In this document: positions 8,701-18,085 of the stretch, piece after piece
Layout: each line of letters begins with the position of its first letter
Position numbering within the stretch: the stretch's first letter is position 1
Assembly (NCBI GenBank): GCA_018820765.1
Contig: JAHJNN010000017.1
Span: 186,001-250,000, forward strand
DNA from: Gammaproteobacteria bacterium
GTDB taxonomy: Bacteria; Pseudomonadota; Gammaproteobacteria; Burkholderiales; Thiobacillaceae
Direction of reading: 5' to 3'
Length of the DNA stretch: 64,000 bases
Notes under the pieces: generated by a model
Told to the model about the DNA's origin: nothing
The model's input: only the letters and a program-made list of their open reading frames with translations
The model's database searches: none
Made by a program: the position numbers and the translations under genes

Positions 8701-11700
8701 GCTGTCGCCCGTCGCCGGCTGGTGGATCAGCCGGCCGCTGGCTGCCCGCGCTCCGGACCTGAGCGGCGATCAGCGGGCGTTCCTGCGGGCAGCGGCCCGG
8801 CGAACCTGGCGCTATTTCGCAGACTTCGTCGGCCCGCAGGACAACTGGCTGCCGCCCGACAACTTCCAGGAGCACCCGGCGCCGGCCATCGCCTCGCGCA
8901 CCTCGCCCACCAACATCGGCATGTCGCTGCTGGCCGACCTGGCGGCATACGATTTCGGGTATCTCACGGCTGGGGAATGCCTGCAGCGCGTCGGCAACAC
9001 CCTGGCGACGATGGAAAAGCTGGAGCGCTACCGCGGCCACCTTTACAACTGGTACGACACCCGCACGCTGCGGCCGCTCCACCCGCAATACGTCTCGTCG
9101 GTCGACAGCGGCAACCTGGCCGGCTGCCTGCTCACCCTGCAGGCGGGGCTGGCCGAGCTGAAACATCAGCCGGTGCTGTCGCCCCGCGCGCTGCAGGGAT
9201 TGCAGGACACCCTGCAGGTGCTGGCCGAACAACTGCCCACCTCCCCGGCCCCCGAGCTCGCGAAAAAGATCCGCATGCTGCAGGACACCCTGCGCGCACT
9301 CACGCTGGACCGGCCGCCGCAGACGCTGGCTGCCGCCGTCGGCGCGCTGGACGAGATACACCAAATCAGCGGAGAACTGGTGGCATGGCTGCCGATGGAT
9401 GCCGAGATCGATGGCGAGCTGGCCTACTGGGCGCAGGCCTTCGACCGGCAGTCCCGCGCCCTGCGCGATGAGCTTGAACATCTGGCGCCCGAGCCGTGGC
9501 AGGGCAGCGCCATTCCGACTTGGACGGAACTGGCCGGCGCGGGTGCAGCCGGCGCGGGCGCGCGGACGCAGCTCGGCACCGTCGAAGACCTGATCGACCG
9601 TTGCCGCGCGCTGGCCGTGATGGATTTCGAGTTTCTCTACGACGCAGCGTGCGGCCTCTTGACCATCGGCTACGACGTCGGCGAACGGCGCCGCGATCCG
9701 TCCTGCTACGACCTCCTGGCATCGGAAGCGCGCCTGGCGAGTTTTCTGCTCATCGCGCAGGGGCAGGTGCCGCAGAAGCACTGGTTCGCCCTCGGCCGCC
9801 TGCTGACCAGCCACGGCGGCGACGTCAGCCTGATTTCGTGGAGCGGCTCGATGTTCGAATACCTGATGCCGCAACTGATCATGCCGAGCTACGCCAACAC
9901 CCTGCTGGAACAGACCTGCAAGGCCGCGGTGTCGCGCCAGATCGAATACGGCCGGCAACGCGCGGTGCCGTGGGGGATTTCCGAATCCTGCTACAACGCC
10001 ACCGACATGCAGCAGGTCTATCAATACCGGGCGTTCGGGGTGCCGGGGCTGGGTTTCAAGCGTGGGCTGGGCGACGATCTGGTGATCGCGCCCTACGCCA
10101 GCGCACTGGCGCTGACGGTGATGCCGCGGGAAGCCTGCCGCAACCTGCAGACGCTGGCCGAGCATGGATTTCTGGGCGCCTACGGCTTCTACGAGGCGGT
10201 CGATTACACGCCCACGCGGGTGCCGCGCGGCAAGCAGTACGCCATCGTGCGCTCGTTCATGGCGCATCACCAGGGCATGAGCCTGCTGGGCTTTGCGCAT
10301 GTCCTGTTCGACCAGCCGATGCAGCGCCGCTTCATGTCCGACCCGCTGGCGCGGGCGACCGAACTGCTGCTGCAGGAACGGGTGCCGAAGAAGGGCGCCA
10401 CCCTGCATCCGCACGCGGCCGAAGTCAGCGCCGCCGCCCGCCCCCCCAGCGCGGACGTCGGTTCGATCATGCGCGTGTTCACCGAACCGAACACGCCGAT
10501 CCCCGAAGTTCACCTGTTGTCGAACGGCCGCTACCACGTCATGGCGACCCATGCCGGCGGCAGTTACAGCCGCTGGCGCGATCTCGCCGTCACCCGCTGG
10601 CGCGAGGATGCCACCTCCGACGGCTGGGGCACCTTCATTTACCTGCGCGACCGCGACAGCGGGCGCTACTGGTCGACGGCGCACCAGCCGACCCTGCGCC
10701 GTGCCGATCACTACGAGGCGATCTTCGTGCAGGCGCGCGCCGAATACCGGCGGCGCGACCAGGCGATCGAGGCGCACACCGAGATCAGCGTGTCGCCCGA
10801 GGACGACGTCGAGATCCGCCGCGTCACGCTCACCAACCAGTCGTACCGGCTCCGCCACATTGAGGTGACGAGCTACGCGGAAGTGGTGCTGGCGCCGTTG
10901 AATGCCGACCTGGCGCATCGCGCGTTCAGCAATCTGTTCGTGCAGACCGAAATCCTGCCCGAGCGCCAGGCGATCCTCTGCACCCGGCGTCCCCGCACAC
11001 CCGGTGAGCAGGTGCCCTGGATGTTTCACCTGCTGGCCGCACCGGGCGCAACGGCCCACGAGTCGTCCTACGAGACCGACCGCGCGCGCTTCATCGGACG
11101 CGGCCGCACGGCGGCCAACCCGAGGGTGCTGGATCGCGACAGTGCGCTGGACCTGTCAAACACGGCGGGGGCGGTGCTCGATCCCATCGTGGCGATCCGC
11201 CGCACCCTGACCCTGTCGCCCGACGAATCGGTAAGCGTGCAGATCATCTCCGGTGTCGCGGACACGCGCGAAGCCGCCCTGGCCCTGCTCGAGAAATATT
11301 GCGACCGCCACTTCGTCGAGCGCGCGTTCGAAATGGCCTGGTTCCAGAGCCAGGAGGTGCTGCGTCACCTCAACGCGAGCGAAGCCGATGCGCAGGTTTT
11401 CGGCCGCTTGGCCAGCTCCGTCGTCTTCGGTAATGCCCTGCGCCGCGCCGCGCCCGGCATCATTGCCCGCAACCAGCTGGGACAGTCGGGACTGTGGCGC
11501 TTCGCCATCTCGGGCGATCTGCCGATCGTGCTGCTGCACATCGGCGACCTCAACCGCATCGACCTGGTCAAACAGGTGCTGCAGGCGCACGCCTATTGGC
11601 GCATGAAAGGACTGATCGCCGACCTGGTGATCGTGAACGAGGATTTCTCGGGCTACCGGGCGGTGCTGCAGGACCTGATCATGGGGCTGATCAACGCGGG

Positions 11701-14353
11701 GCCCGAAGCGCAGGTGATCGACAAGCCGGGCGGGGTTTTCGTGCGGCGCACCGAAGAGCTGACCGAGGACGAGCGGGTGCTGCTGCAGACGGTCGCCCGC
11801 ATCGTCTTCAGCGACACCGCCGAAACGCTGATCGAGCAGGTGGAGCGCCGCGTGTCGCCCGAGCGTGCGTCGGACCGCCTGGAGCCTTCGCAGCATGCGG
11901 CCGACGAACCGGTGTATGCGCTGGCGGCGCGCGATCGCATTTTCAGCAACGGCCTGGGCGGCTTCACGCCCGACGGGCACGAATACGTCGTCACCCTCGA
12001 ACCCGGCCAGACCACACCGGCGCCGTGGGTCAACGTCATCGCCAGCCCGCACATCGGCACGGTCGTCAGCGAAAGCGGCAGCGCATACACCTGGGCGGAA
12101 AACGCGCACGAGTTCCGGCTGACCCCGTGGCACAACGACCCGCTCTCCGACAGCAGCGGCGAGGCGCTCTATATCCGCGACGAGGAAACCGGAGCGTTCT
12201 GGTCGCCGACGCCGCTGCCCGCGCGCGGCCGCTCCGGCTATGTGTGCCGGCACGGTTTCGGCTACAGCGTGTTCGAGCACTTCGAGTCCGGCATCGCCTC
12301 GGAACTGTTCACCTACGTCGCCATGGACGCAGCGGTGAAGTTCGTGGTGGTCAAGCTGCACAACCAGTCGCAGCGCGCACGCAGCCTGTCGCTGACCGGC
12401 TATTGGGAACTCGTGCTGGGCGAGTGGCGGCACGCCAATCTGATGCACATCGTCACCGAGACGGATCCTCACAGCGGAGCGCTGTTCGCCCACAATGCCT
12501 ACGGTCGCGAATACGCGAACCGGGTGGTGTTTGCCCATGTCAGCGAGCGCGATCGCTCGGTGAGCGGAAGCCGCACCGAGTTCATCGGCCGCAACGGCTC
12601 GCTGGCCAGCCCGGCGGCGATGCGCCGCAAACGCCTGTCGGGCAGGACCGGGGCCGGCCTCGATCCGTGCGCCGCGATCCAGGCCCGGATCGAGCTGGCC
12701 GCCGGGCAAACGCGCGAGATCGTGTTCGTCTTCGGCGCAGCCCACAACGCCGACGAAGCGCGGCATTTCATCCAGCGCTTCGGCGGGCAGGCCGGCGCGC
12801 AGCAGGCGCTGGACACGGTGTGGGAACACTGGAACCGCACCCTGGGCGCGGTGAATGTGGACACGCCCGACCGCGCGCTGAACGTGCTGGCCAACGGCTG
12901 GCTGGTCTACCAGACCCTGTCGTGCAGGCTGTGGGGGCGCAGCGGCTACTACCAGTCCGGCGGTGCCTACGGCTTCCGTGATCAATTGCAGGACACCATG
13001 GCGCTCGTCCATGCGACGCCGTGGCTCGCCCGCGAGCAGCTGATCCGTTGCGCCGAGCGCCAGTTTCTCAAGGGCGACGTGCAGCACTGGTGGCACCCAC
13101 CGAACGGACATGGCGTGCGCACCCATTTCTCCGACGACTACCTGTGGCTTCCGTATGCCACCTGCCGCTATGTGGGGGCGACCGGCGATACCGGCGTGCT
13201 CGACGAACCCATCCATTTCCTGGAAGGGCGCGAGCTGTATCCGGAAGAGGAAGCGTACTACGACCAGCCGCAACGCTCACCGGAGGCGGCCAGCCTGTAT
13301 GAGCACTGCGTACGCGCCATCAAGCACGGCCTCCGTTTCGGCGCGCATCACTTGCCGCTGATGGGCTGTGGCGACTGGAACGACGGCATGAATCTCGTTG
13401 GCAAGGACGGCAGGGGCGAAAGCGTGTGGCTGGCGTGGTTCCTGGTCGAGAACCTGGAATTGTTTGCCGACCTGGCGCGCGGCCGGGACGACGCGGTCTT
13501 TGCCGAGGCGTGCAGCAGTCAGGCGGCCCAGCTGCGCAGCAACATCGAAGCCCAGGCCTGGGACGGGGCCTGGTACCGGCGTGCCTGGTTCGACGACGGC
13601 ACGCCCCTGGGCTCGGCCGCCAACGACGAATGCCAGATCGATTCGATCAGCCAGAGCTGGGCAGTCATCTCGAAAGGCGGCGACCACGCGCGCGCCCGCC
13701 AGGCGATGGCGGCGGTGGACCAGCGCCTGGTGCGGCGCGATGCGCAGCTGATCCAGCTGCTCGACCCGCCCTTCGACAAATCGGATCTGGAGCCCGGCTA
13801 CATCAAGGGTTACGTGCCCGGCGTGCGCGAGAACGGCGGCCAGTATACCCATGCCGCGATCTGGGCCACGATGGCATTCGCCATGATGGGCGACACGGAA
13901 CGCGCGTGGGAATTGTTCGACCTGCTCAATCCCGTCCACCACGGCAGCACTGCGGACGCCATCGAGCGTTACAGGGTCGAACCCTACGTCATGTGCGCGG
14001 ACATCTATGCGGCGCCGCCGCACACCGGCCGCGGCGGCTGGACCTGGTACACCGGGGCGGCCGGCTGGATGTACCGGCTGACGGTGGAAACCCTGCTCGG
14101 CCTGCATCTGGAAGTGGACCACCTGCGCATTGCGCCGTGCGTCCCGGCGCACTGGGAGGCGTATACGATCCACTACCGCTATCGCGAGACGGTCTATCAC
14201 ATCGCCTTCAGGCGCGCCGCACAGGGCAAGCAGGGTATCCGCGTGACGGTGGACGGCGTCCTGCGTCCCGACGCACGCATCCCGCTGAACGATGACCGCC
14301 GCGAGCATTACGTCGAGGTCGATCTGGCCAGCCCCGGTGCCTTGTGTGCGTAA
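5744..14353 (+). CDS. ndvB: Cyclic beta-1,2-glucan synthase (NdvB/Cgs type, GT84-GH94)
   Basis: A giant inner-membrane enzyme of about 2,870 residues that builds and cyclises periplasmic beta-1,2-glucan from UDP-glucose. Numbered from the TTG at 5912: an N-terminal cytoplasmic region (1-340); two membrane helices (about 350-420); a GT84 glycosyltransferase domain (about 440-760) with DTDTQLP and an RRHRW motif; further helices (about 775-960); a glycoamylase-like region; and C-terminal GH94-type regions containing GDWNDGMN near residue 2488. The first standard in-frame start is TTG 5912, but family-like sequence (LLRSELFSIEQLKRHA) continues upstream. AAGGAG at 5732-5737 is followed in frame only by GTC and ATC codons after the stop at 5726. 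I place the start at ATC 5744, with low certainty for the start only. Confidence 0.92.
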   Translation: MVIKALGLISRTRNALHHDRDTELLRSELFSIEQLKRHAATLAGQHRIDLRPGPDRLLLRLADNARVLLTTYDVVTAAATPGQRIVPAEAWLLDNFYLIEQQIGLARRHLPRGYSRQLPRLADGPSAGFPRIYDLALELISHMDGRVDSDNATQFIAAYQAAEPLKLGELWAFPIMLQLALLENLRRVGVRIARRREERDAAITWADRMLAAAESDPKQLIQLLAEFAYADVPLTAPFVEEFYARLQSQGPAMAFVQTWVEQKLFEQGVTATELSEAAGRMAAATQISIANSIGSLRFIGAMDWKQYVESLSVVEQTLREDPMESYASQDFATRDRYRHVIEDVARRSTCGEMAVAREAIALAQAAAAQHGLHDRRAHVGHYLIDQGRPHLERAVGCRLSLKTQVIRASRHLRLSLYLGPILALTALTMAVVLSAFGGFDPGDGRVWFFALPLAIGASALAVPLVNLLVTLALPPRALPRLDFSRGIPDGHRTIVIVPTLLASPQDVDDLLEAMEIRYLGNRDPNLFFALLTDFRDAAEQTLPEDAALLAYACTAVEALNETYREDRPCIFYLFHRPRLWNPIERLWMGYERKRGKLEQFNAWLRGGAQTAFPDIVGDQTLLGSIQYVITLDTDTQLPRDAARTLVGNLAHPLNRPVYDAAKGRIVEGYAILQPRASISLISAGQSHFTRLFAGDSGLDPYTREVSDVYQDVFGEGSFIGKGIYDVDAFRQAVDGRFPENLILSHDLLESGYARSALVTDVDLIEEHPASYASEASRRHRWIRGDWQLAGWLLPRVPGPSNGAKAKRQANPLSALSRWKLLDNLRRSLVAPALLALLAGGWLLGPGPAWLWTLLVVAAVFLPTLLSTVIELIRKPEERDWLVHLSLTGKSAGRPFALALLALAFLPYDALICLDAILRSGVRMLFTRRGLLLWHLPAYARRNARRSLADFFREMWIAPALTVALGLALAAEGAAWFFAAPILVLWLLSPVAGWWISRPLAARAPDLSGDQRAFLRAAARRTWRYFADFVGPQDNWLPPDNFQEHPAPAIASRTSPTNIGMSLLADLAAYDFGYLTAGECLQRVGNTLATMEKLERYRGHLYNWYDTRTLRPLHPQYVSSVDSGNLAGCLLTLQAGLAELKHQPVLSPRALQGLQDTLQVLAEQLPTSPAPELAKKIRMLQDTLRALTLDRPPQTLAAAVGALDEIHQISGELVAWLPMDAEIDGELAYWAQAFDRQSRALRDELEHLAPEPWQGSAIPTWTELAGAGAAGAGARTQLGTVEDLIDRCRALAVMDFEFLYDAACGLLTIGYDVGERRRDPSCYDLLASEARLASFLLIAQGQVPQKHWFALGRLLTSHGGDVSLISWSGSMFEYLMPQLIMPSYANTLLEQTCKAAVSRQIEYGRQRAVPWGISESCYNATDMQQVYQYRAFGVPGLGFKRGLGDDLVIAPYASALALTVMPREACRNLQTLAEHGFLGAYGFYEAVDYTPTRVPRGKQYAIVRSFMAHHQGMSLLGFAHVLFDQPMQRRFMSDPLARATELLLQERVPKKGATLHPHAAEVSAAARPPSADVGSIMRVFTEPNTPIPEVHLLSNGRYHVMATHAGGSYSRWRDLAVTRWREDATSDGWGTFIYLRDRDSGRYWSTAHQPTLRRADHYEAIFVQARAEYRRRDQAIEAHTEISVSPEDDVEIRRVTLTNQSYRLRHIEVTSYAEVVLAPLNADLAHRAFSNLFVQTEILPERQAILCTRRPRTPGEQVPWMFHLLAAPGATAHESSYETDRARFIGRGRTAANPRVLDRDSALDLSNTAGAVLDPIVAIRRTLTLSPDESVSVQIISGVADTREAALALLEKYCDRHFVERAFEMAWFQSQEVLRHLNASEADAQVFGRLASSVVFGNALRRAAPGIIARNQLGQSGLWRFAISGDLPIVLLHIGDLNRIDLVKQVLQAHAYWRMKGLIADLVIVNEDFSGYRAVLQDLIMGLINAGPEAQVIDKPGGVFVRRTEELTEDERVLLQTVARIVFSDTAETLIEQVERRVSPERASDRLEPSQHAADEPVYALAARDRIFSNGLGGFTPDGHEYVVTLEPGQTTPAPWVNVIASPHIGTVVSESGSAYTWAENAHEFRLTPWHNDPLSDSSGEALYIRDEETGAFWSPTPLPARGRSGYVCRHGFGYSVFEHFESGIASELFTYVAMDAAVKFVVVKLHNQSQRARSLSLTGYWELVLGEWRHANLMHIVTETDPHSGALFAHNAYGREYANRVVFAHVSERDRSVSGSRTEFIGRNGSLASPAAMRRKRLSGRTGAGLDPCAAIQARIELAAGQTREIVFVFGAAHNADEARHFIQRFGGQAGAQQALDTVWEHWNRTLGAVNVDTPDRALNVLANGWLVYQTLSCRLWGRSGYYQSGGAYGFRDQLQDTMALVHATPWLAREQLIRCAERQFLKGDVQHWWHPPNGHGVRTHFSDDYLWLPYATCRYVGATGDTGVLDEPIHFLEGRELYPEEEAYYDQPQRSPEAASLYEHCVRAIKHGLRFGAHHLPLMGCGDWNDGMNLVGKDGRGESVWLAWFLVENLELFADLARGRDDAVFAEACSSQAAQLRSNIEAQAWDGAWYRRAWFDDGTPLGSAANDECQIDSISQSWAVISKGGDHARARQAMAAVDQRLVRRDAQLIQLLDPPFDKSDLEPGYIKGYVPGVRENGGQYTHAAIWATMAFAMMGDTERAWELFDLLNPVHHGSTADAIERYRVEPYVMCADIYAAPPHTGRGGWTWYTGAAGWMYRLTVETLLGLHLEVDHLRIAPCVPAHWEAYTIHYRYRETVYHIAFRRAAQGKQGIRVTVDGVLRPDARIPLNDDRREHYVEVDLASPGALCA

Positions 14354-14363
14354 GCGCACAGAC
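14345..14363 (+). promoter_or_regulatory. Promoter-like motif, copy B
   Basis: TGTGCG (14345-14350), 7 bases, then ACAGAC (14358-14363). The stop codon of the glucan synthase lies inside the motif. TATACT follows immediately, and a second A/T-rich hexamer (GATACT, 14383-14388) lies about 19 bases on. It stands about 180 bases before the 135-aa gene that opens the KaiC operon. Confidence 0.5.
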
Positions 14364-14539
14364 TATACTGGGCCGAGCGAGGGATACTAAACTGCAGGAA
14401 TGTCAATACTCGAATGCCCGGCCACTCCCGTCGGCAACCAAGGGGCGTTCAGTAGGCGCGGGAAGACGTTTCTCCGCTCATCCAACCAGTCCGCAGTGCG
14501 GAGACATCATCTCAATCGGTCATTTATATTTTTCTTGCT

Positions 14540-14947
14540 ATGGAAACCCCTGACCAGGTGCGACACCATATCATCGACAGCCTCATGGCGCGGCACCCTG
14601 AAGGTGCGGATGCCGCGATTGTTCTTTGGGAGAAGCTGGCGACCGAAGTCATTTCAGTCGTCGGGGAAGGCGGGTTCGATTCACTCTACGCGAGAAGCGT
14701 ATTCCTCAGCCAGCCAAGATTTCCCTGGCTCGCGGCCGGCTCATCGTCACCGCAGGCCGCTCACCGGTTCGCGCCCTTGAAAACCAGTCTGGCGGCACAA
14801 ACGCCGGTGCAAGCCAGCGAAGCCAATCGCCTGCTGCTGACCACTTTCACCGACATCGTGGCCTCGCTGATTGGCGAGACGCTGACGACCGGAATTTTAC
14901 GTTCAGCCTGGGCAATGTCGCAGCGGACAAGAACGGCAAGGAGCTGA
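14540..14947 (+). CDS. Protein of unknown function, first gene of the KaiC-like operon
   Basis: A 135-residue protein that I do not recognise. It is mostly helical in composition, with no signal peptide or membrane segment. The N-terminal part (DQVRHHIIDSLMARHPEGADAAIVLWEKLATEVISVVGEGGFDSLYARSV) and the C-terminal part (LLTTFTDIVASLIGETLTTGIL) look like amphipathic helices of an adaptor. It ends 4 bases before the KaiC-like ATPase gene, so the two are surely co-transcribed. A partner or regulatory role for the ATPase is an inference from position only. Confidence 0.75.
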   Translation: METPDQVRHHIIDSLMARHPEGADAAIVLWEKLATEVISVVGEGGFDSLYARSVFLSQPRFPWLAAGSSSPQAAHRFAPLKTSLAAQTPVQASEANRLLLTTFTDIVASLIGETLTTGILRSAWAMSQRTRTARS

Positions 14948-14951
14948 AAAA

Positions 14952-16412
14952 ATGAGTAGCAAGGTAACGATACGTCGCCTGCCTACGGGCGTGCCCGGCC
15001 TGGACAACCTGTTGGGCGGCGGCCTGCCTGAATTCTCGTTCAACCTGATTGCAGGCACGCCGGGAAGCGGGAAAACGACGCTCGCGCACCAGATGATGTT
15101 CTCGCTGGCCACTCCGGAATACCGGGCGCTGTTCTTCACGGTGCTCGGGGAGCCCCCCCTGAAGATGCTGCGTTATCAACAGCAATTCACATTCTTCGAT
15201 CACGACAAGGTCAGTGAATCGATCCGCTTCGTCAATCTGTCTGCAGAACTCCAGGAAGGCGATCTGGATCGTATCCTCGCACGCATTGCCGAAGAAGTGA
15301 AGGCCTATTCCCCCAGCCTTGTTATTGTGGATTCGTTCCGCTCCGTCGTGCATTCCGTCAGGCACGAGGAGCGGAATGTGTCCGCCCTGCAACGGTTCGT
15401 GCAGCAACTGGGCATGCAGATGACGAGCTGGCAGGCCACCACCTTCATGATCGGTGAGTATCTGGCGCCCGAGGCCGAGTCCAGTCCCATCTTTACCGTG
15501 GCGGATGGCATCCTGTGGATGTCGCAAAACATGCACCGCAATTCCATGGTGCGCAAAATGCAAGTGGTCAAAATGCGCGGCCAGGCCCAAGCGCCGGGTT
15601 TGCATACCTTCCGCATCAGCGATTCCGGCATCCAGATTTTCCCGCGCGCGATCGTCCAGCCGGTCGATGCGCTGAAGTCTGCCATCAAGAATTCCACAGG
15701 CGAGAAACGTATTCCCATGGGGATACCCGGTCTTGACGACATGCTGGGAGGCGGCTTGCCGGCCGGCTATTCGATGCTCGTTGTGGGCCCCTCAGGTTCC
15801 GGAAAAACCATCCTGGCAACGGAATTTCTTGCCGAAGGCGTGCGCCAGGGCGAACCCGGCGTGGTTGCGGCATTCGAGAAAAGCCCCAGCCAGCTGCTGA
15901 ACAACAAGCTGCATACACTGGTCAAGGCCGGGCAGGTGGGGGTGATCGACACGCGTTCCCTGGATTTGTCGATCGACGAAACCCTGCATGACCTGATCGA
16001 CATGATCAATCGGATGCAGGCCAAGCGCGTCGTCATCGACTCCCTGTCCGGATTCGAGCTGGCACTGGCGCCCGAGTTCAGCGAGGATTTTCGCGGCTCG
16101 CTGTACCGGATGGTTGCCGAGCTGACCAGCATGGGCGTGACCATCCTGATGACCTCGGAACTGGAAGACCGCTACACCGATTTGCGCTTCAGTCCGTTCG
16201 GCAGCGCCTTTCTCGCCGACGCCATCCTGATGCAGCGCTATGTCGAACTCGCGGGCCAGTTCAAGCGCGTTTTTTCGGTCGTCAAGGTTCGCGGCAGCGC
16301 ACACAGCAAGGACATTCGGCTGTTTGACATCACCGACGAAGGCATCGTGATCGGCGATACCCTGGCCGAATACAACGGCATCATGACGGGCCGGCCCACG
16401 GCCAGTTCCTAG
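14952..16412 (+). CDS. KaiC-like double-RecA-domain ATPase
   Basis: A 486-residue protein with two tandem KaiC/RadA-type domains. The first has Walker A GTPGSGKT at 35-42, the second GPSGSGKT at 279-286, each followed by a Walker B-like strand (LVIVDSF; RVVIDSL). The EE pair found after each P-loop in cyanobacterial KaiC is replaced by GE and by EK, and the tandem Ser/Thr autophosphorylation site is not evident. It is therefore better called a KaiC-like signalling ATPase than a clock protein, and no kaiA or kaiB gene is nearby. It lies between a small unknown gene and a GGDEF/EAL gene in one operon, which suggests a link to cyclic di-GMP signalling (inference). Confidence 0.9.
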   Translation: MSSKVTIRRLPTGVPGLDNLLGGGLPEFSFNLIAGTPGSGKTTLAHQMMFSLATPEYRALFFTVLGEPPLKMLRYQQQFTFFDHDKVSESIRFVNLSAELQEGDLDRILARIAEEVKAYSPSLVIVDSFRSVVHSVRHEERNVSALQRFVQQLGMQMTSWQATTFMIGEYLAPEAESSPIFTVADGILWMSQNMHRNSMVRKMQVVKMRGQAQAPGLHTFRISDSGIQIFPRAIVQPVDALKSAIKNSTGEKRIPMGIPGLDDMLGGGLPAGYSMLVVGPSGSGKTILATEFLAEGVRQGEPGVVAAFEKSPSQLLNNKLHTLVKAGQVGVIDTRSLDLSIDETLHDLIDMINRMQAKRVVIDSLSGFELALAPEFSEDFRGSLYRMVAELTSMGVTILMTSELEDRYTDLRFSPFGSAFLADAILMQRYVELAGQFKRVFSVVKVRGSAHSKDIRLFDITDEGIVIGDTLAEYNGIMTGRPTASS

Positions 16413-16441
16413 CGTAGATGGCCCCGTAATGGAGGGTAGCA

Positions 16442-18085
16442 ATGAGCAACCAGGACAAGGACGCCGCGTCTGATGCCGGTGAACCCGACGCCCCCGATCA
16501 AGCGGGCACGCGCAGGGAACCTAGCATCGCCGCCGCCGATGAAGCCGTTCTAAGCCGTGAGAAATCGGCGGCGGTGCGGGAAAACGCGGCGCATGCACGC
16601 GAAGGCGAAGCCCGGATACGCGAAGCGTCCGCCACATTGCGCGAGTGGGACCTTCGCTCGGACGAGACGCAGGCCGCGTCCGACGATCGCATCTCCAGGT
16701 TGCAGCAGGCGAACGAACACCTGGTCATCGCGACCCTCGAAGCGAGCGTGATGGCCGAGGAAATCCAGGCAGCCAAAGACAAGCTCGAGTATCTGGTCCA
16801 TTACGACACGCTCACCGGCCTGCCGAATCGGGCGCTGCTGCAGGACCGGCTGGGTCAGGCCATCGAGCTGGCCCGCCGCCAGGGCAGGCAGCTTGCGCTG
16901 ATGTTCATGGACCTGGATCAATTCAAGCACGTCAACGATTCACTCGGACATCCCATGGGCGACCAGCTGCTGCAATCGGTGGCCCAGCGCCTGGTGGGGT
17001 GCGTGCGGCAGTCGGATACCGTCAGCCGCCAGGGCGGGGACGAATTCGTATTGCTGCTGCCCTATATCGAACACGCCGAAGACGCGGCGCTGTCGGCGCA
17101 AAAAGTGCTTGCGGCGCTGGCGCCGCCTCACCACCTCGACGAACACGATCTGCATATCGGCGCGAGCATCGGCATCAGCATCTACCCCAACGACGGCCGG
17201 GATGCGGAAACCCTGATCAAGTGCGCGGACACCGCGATGTACGATGCCAAGGAAAGCGGGCGCAATACCTACAAATTCTTCGAGCCGCGCATGAATGCCC
17301 AGGCCGTCCAGCGGCAATCCATCGAAGCCAGCCTGCGACTCGCGCTGGAACGGCAGGAATTCGTGCTGCACTACCAGCCGAAAATCGATCTTCAGCGCGG
17401 CACGACAACCGGCGTCGAGGCGCTCATCCGCTGGCAGCATCCGCAACGCGGGCTGCTGGCGCCCGCGCAGTTCGTGCCGATCGCCGAAGACTGCGGCCTG
17501 ATCCTGCCGATCGGCCGCTGGGTGCTGCGCGAAGCCTGCAACCAGGCCCAGGCCTGGTTGCAGGCCGGCTTGCCGCCGATCACCATTTCCGTCAACGCCT
17601 CCACGCCCGAGTTCCATGCGGTGGATTATCCTGAAAACGTAGGCGCGGCCCTTGAGGCAGCGCATCTTGAACCGCGCTATCTGGAACTCGATCTGACCGA
17701 GAGCGTTCTGATGCGCGATGTCGCGTCCACCGAGTCCGTGCTGCATGCGCTCGCCGACCTCGGCGTCAAGCTTGCGGTCGACGACTTCGGCACCGGCTAT
17801 TCCAGCCTGAGTTATCTGAGGAAGTATCCGATCGATACCCTGAAGATCGACCAGTCGTTCGTCAACAGGATGCTCGGCAATGCGGACGATGCCGCCATCG
17901 TCAGTGCGGTGATCAGCCTCGCCAAGTCCCTCAGGCTGCGCGTCATTGCGGAGGGCGTGGAGACATTCGAGCAGGTTCAATTCCTTCGGGCCCGGCATTG
18001 CGACGAGGCCCAGGGCTATTATTTCGGCCGTCCGGTGGCGGCCGAGGCACTCGCCACTTTGCTGCAGGCCGGCACCGCCCACTAA
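16442..18085 (+). CDS. Bifunctional GGDEF/EAL cyclic di-GMP protein
   Basis: A 547-residue cytoplasmic protein. Residues 1-115 form a charged, alanine- and glutamate-rich, probably coiled-coil region without a recognisable sensor domain. The GGDEF domain (about 115-280) has an intact GGDEF at 198-202, and the EAL domain (about 295-540) has EAL at 326-328, followed by the usual DDFGTGYSSL loop. Both synthesis and breakdown of cyclic di-GMP are therefore possible. GGAGGG precedes the ATG, 29 bases after the KaiC-like gene. Its stop codon overlaps the end of the convergent broken L,D-transpeptidase gene. Confidence 0.94.
   Translation: MSNQDKDAASDAGEPDAPDQAGTRREPSIAAADEAVLSREKSAAVRENAAHAREGEARIREASATLREWDLRSDETQAASDDRISRLQQANEHLVIATLEASVMAEEIQAAKDKLEYLVHYDTLTGLPNRALLQDRLGQAIELARRQGRQLALMFMDLDQFKHVNDSLGHPMGDQLLQSVAQRLVGCVRQSDTVSRQGGDEFVLLLPYIEHAEDAALSAQKVLAALAPPHHLDEHDLHIGASIGISIYPNDGRDAETLIKCADTAMYDAKESGRNTYKFFEPRMNAQAVQRQSIEASLRLALERQEFVLHYQPKIDLQRGTTTGVEALIRWQHPQRGLLAPAQFVPIAEDCGLILPIGRWVLREACNQAQAWLQAGLPPITISVNASTPEFHAVDYPENVGAALEAAHLEPRYLELDLTESVLMRDVASTESVLHALADLGVKLAVDDFGTGYSSLSYLRKYPIDTLKIDQSFVNRMLGNADDAAIVSAVISLAKSLRLRVIAEGVETFEQVQFLRARHCDEAQGYYFGRPVAAEALATLLQAGTAH

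Noticed and set aside
8141..13273. Two very long minus-strand open frames (972 and 705 codons) opposite the glucan synthase
   Set aside because: They are by-products of GC-rich codon use on the plus strand. Their residue composition matches no family, while the plus-strand frame has clear GT84 and GH94 motifs.
14952..16412. Possible true circadian KaiC
   Set aside because: There is no kaiA or kaiB, the EE pairs after the P-loops are altered, and no Ser-Thr phosphorylation pair is evident.
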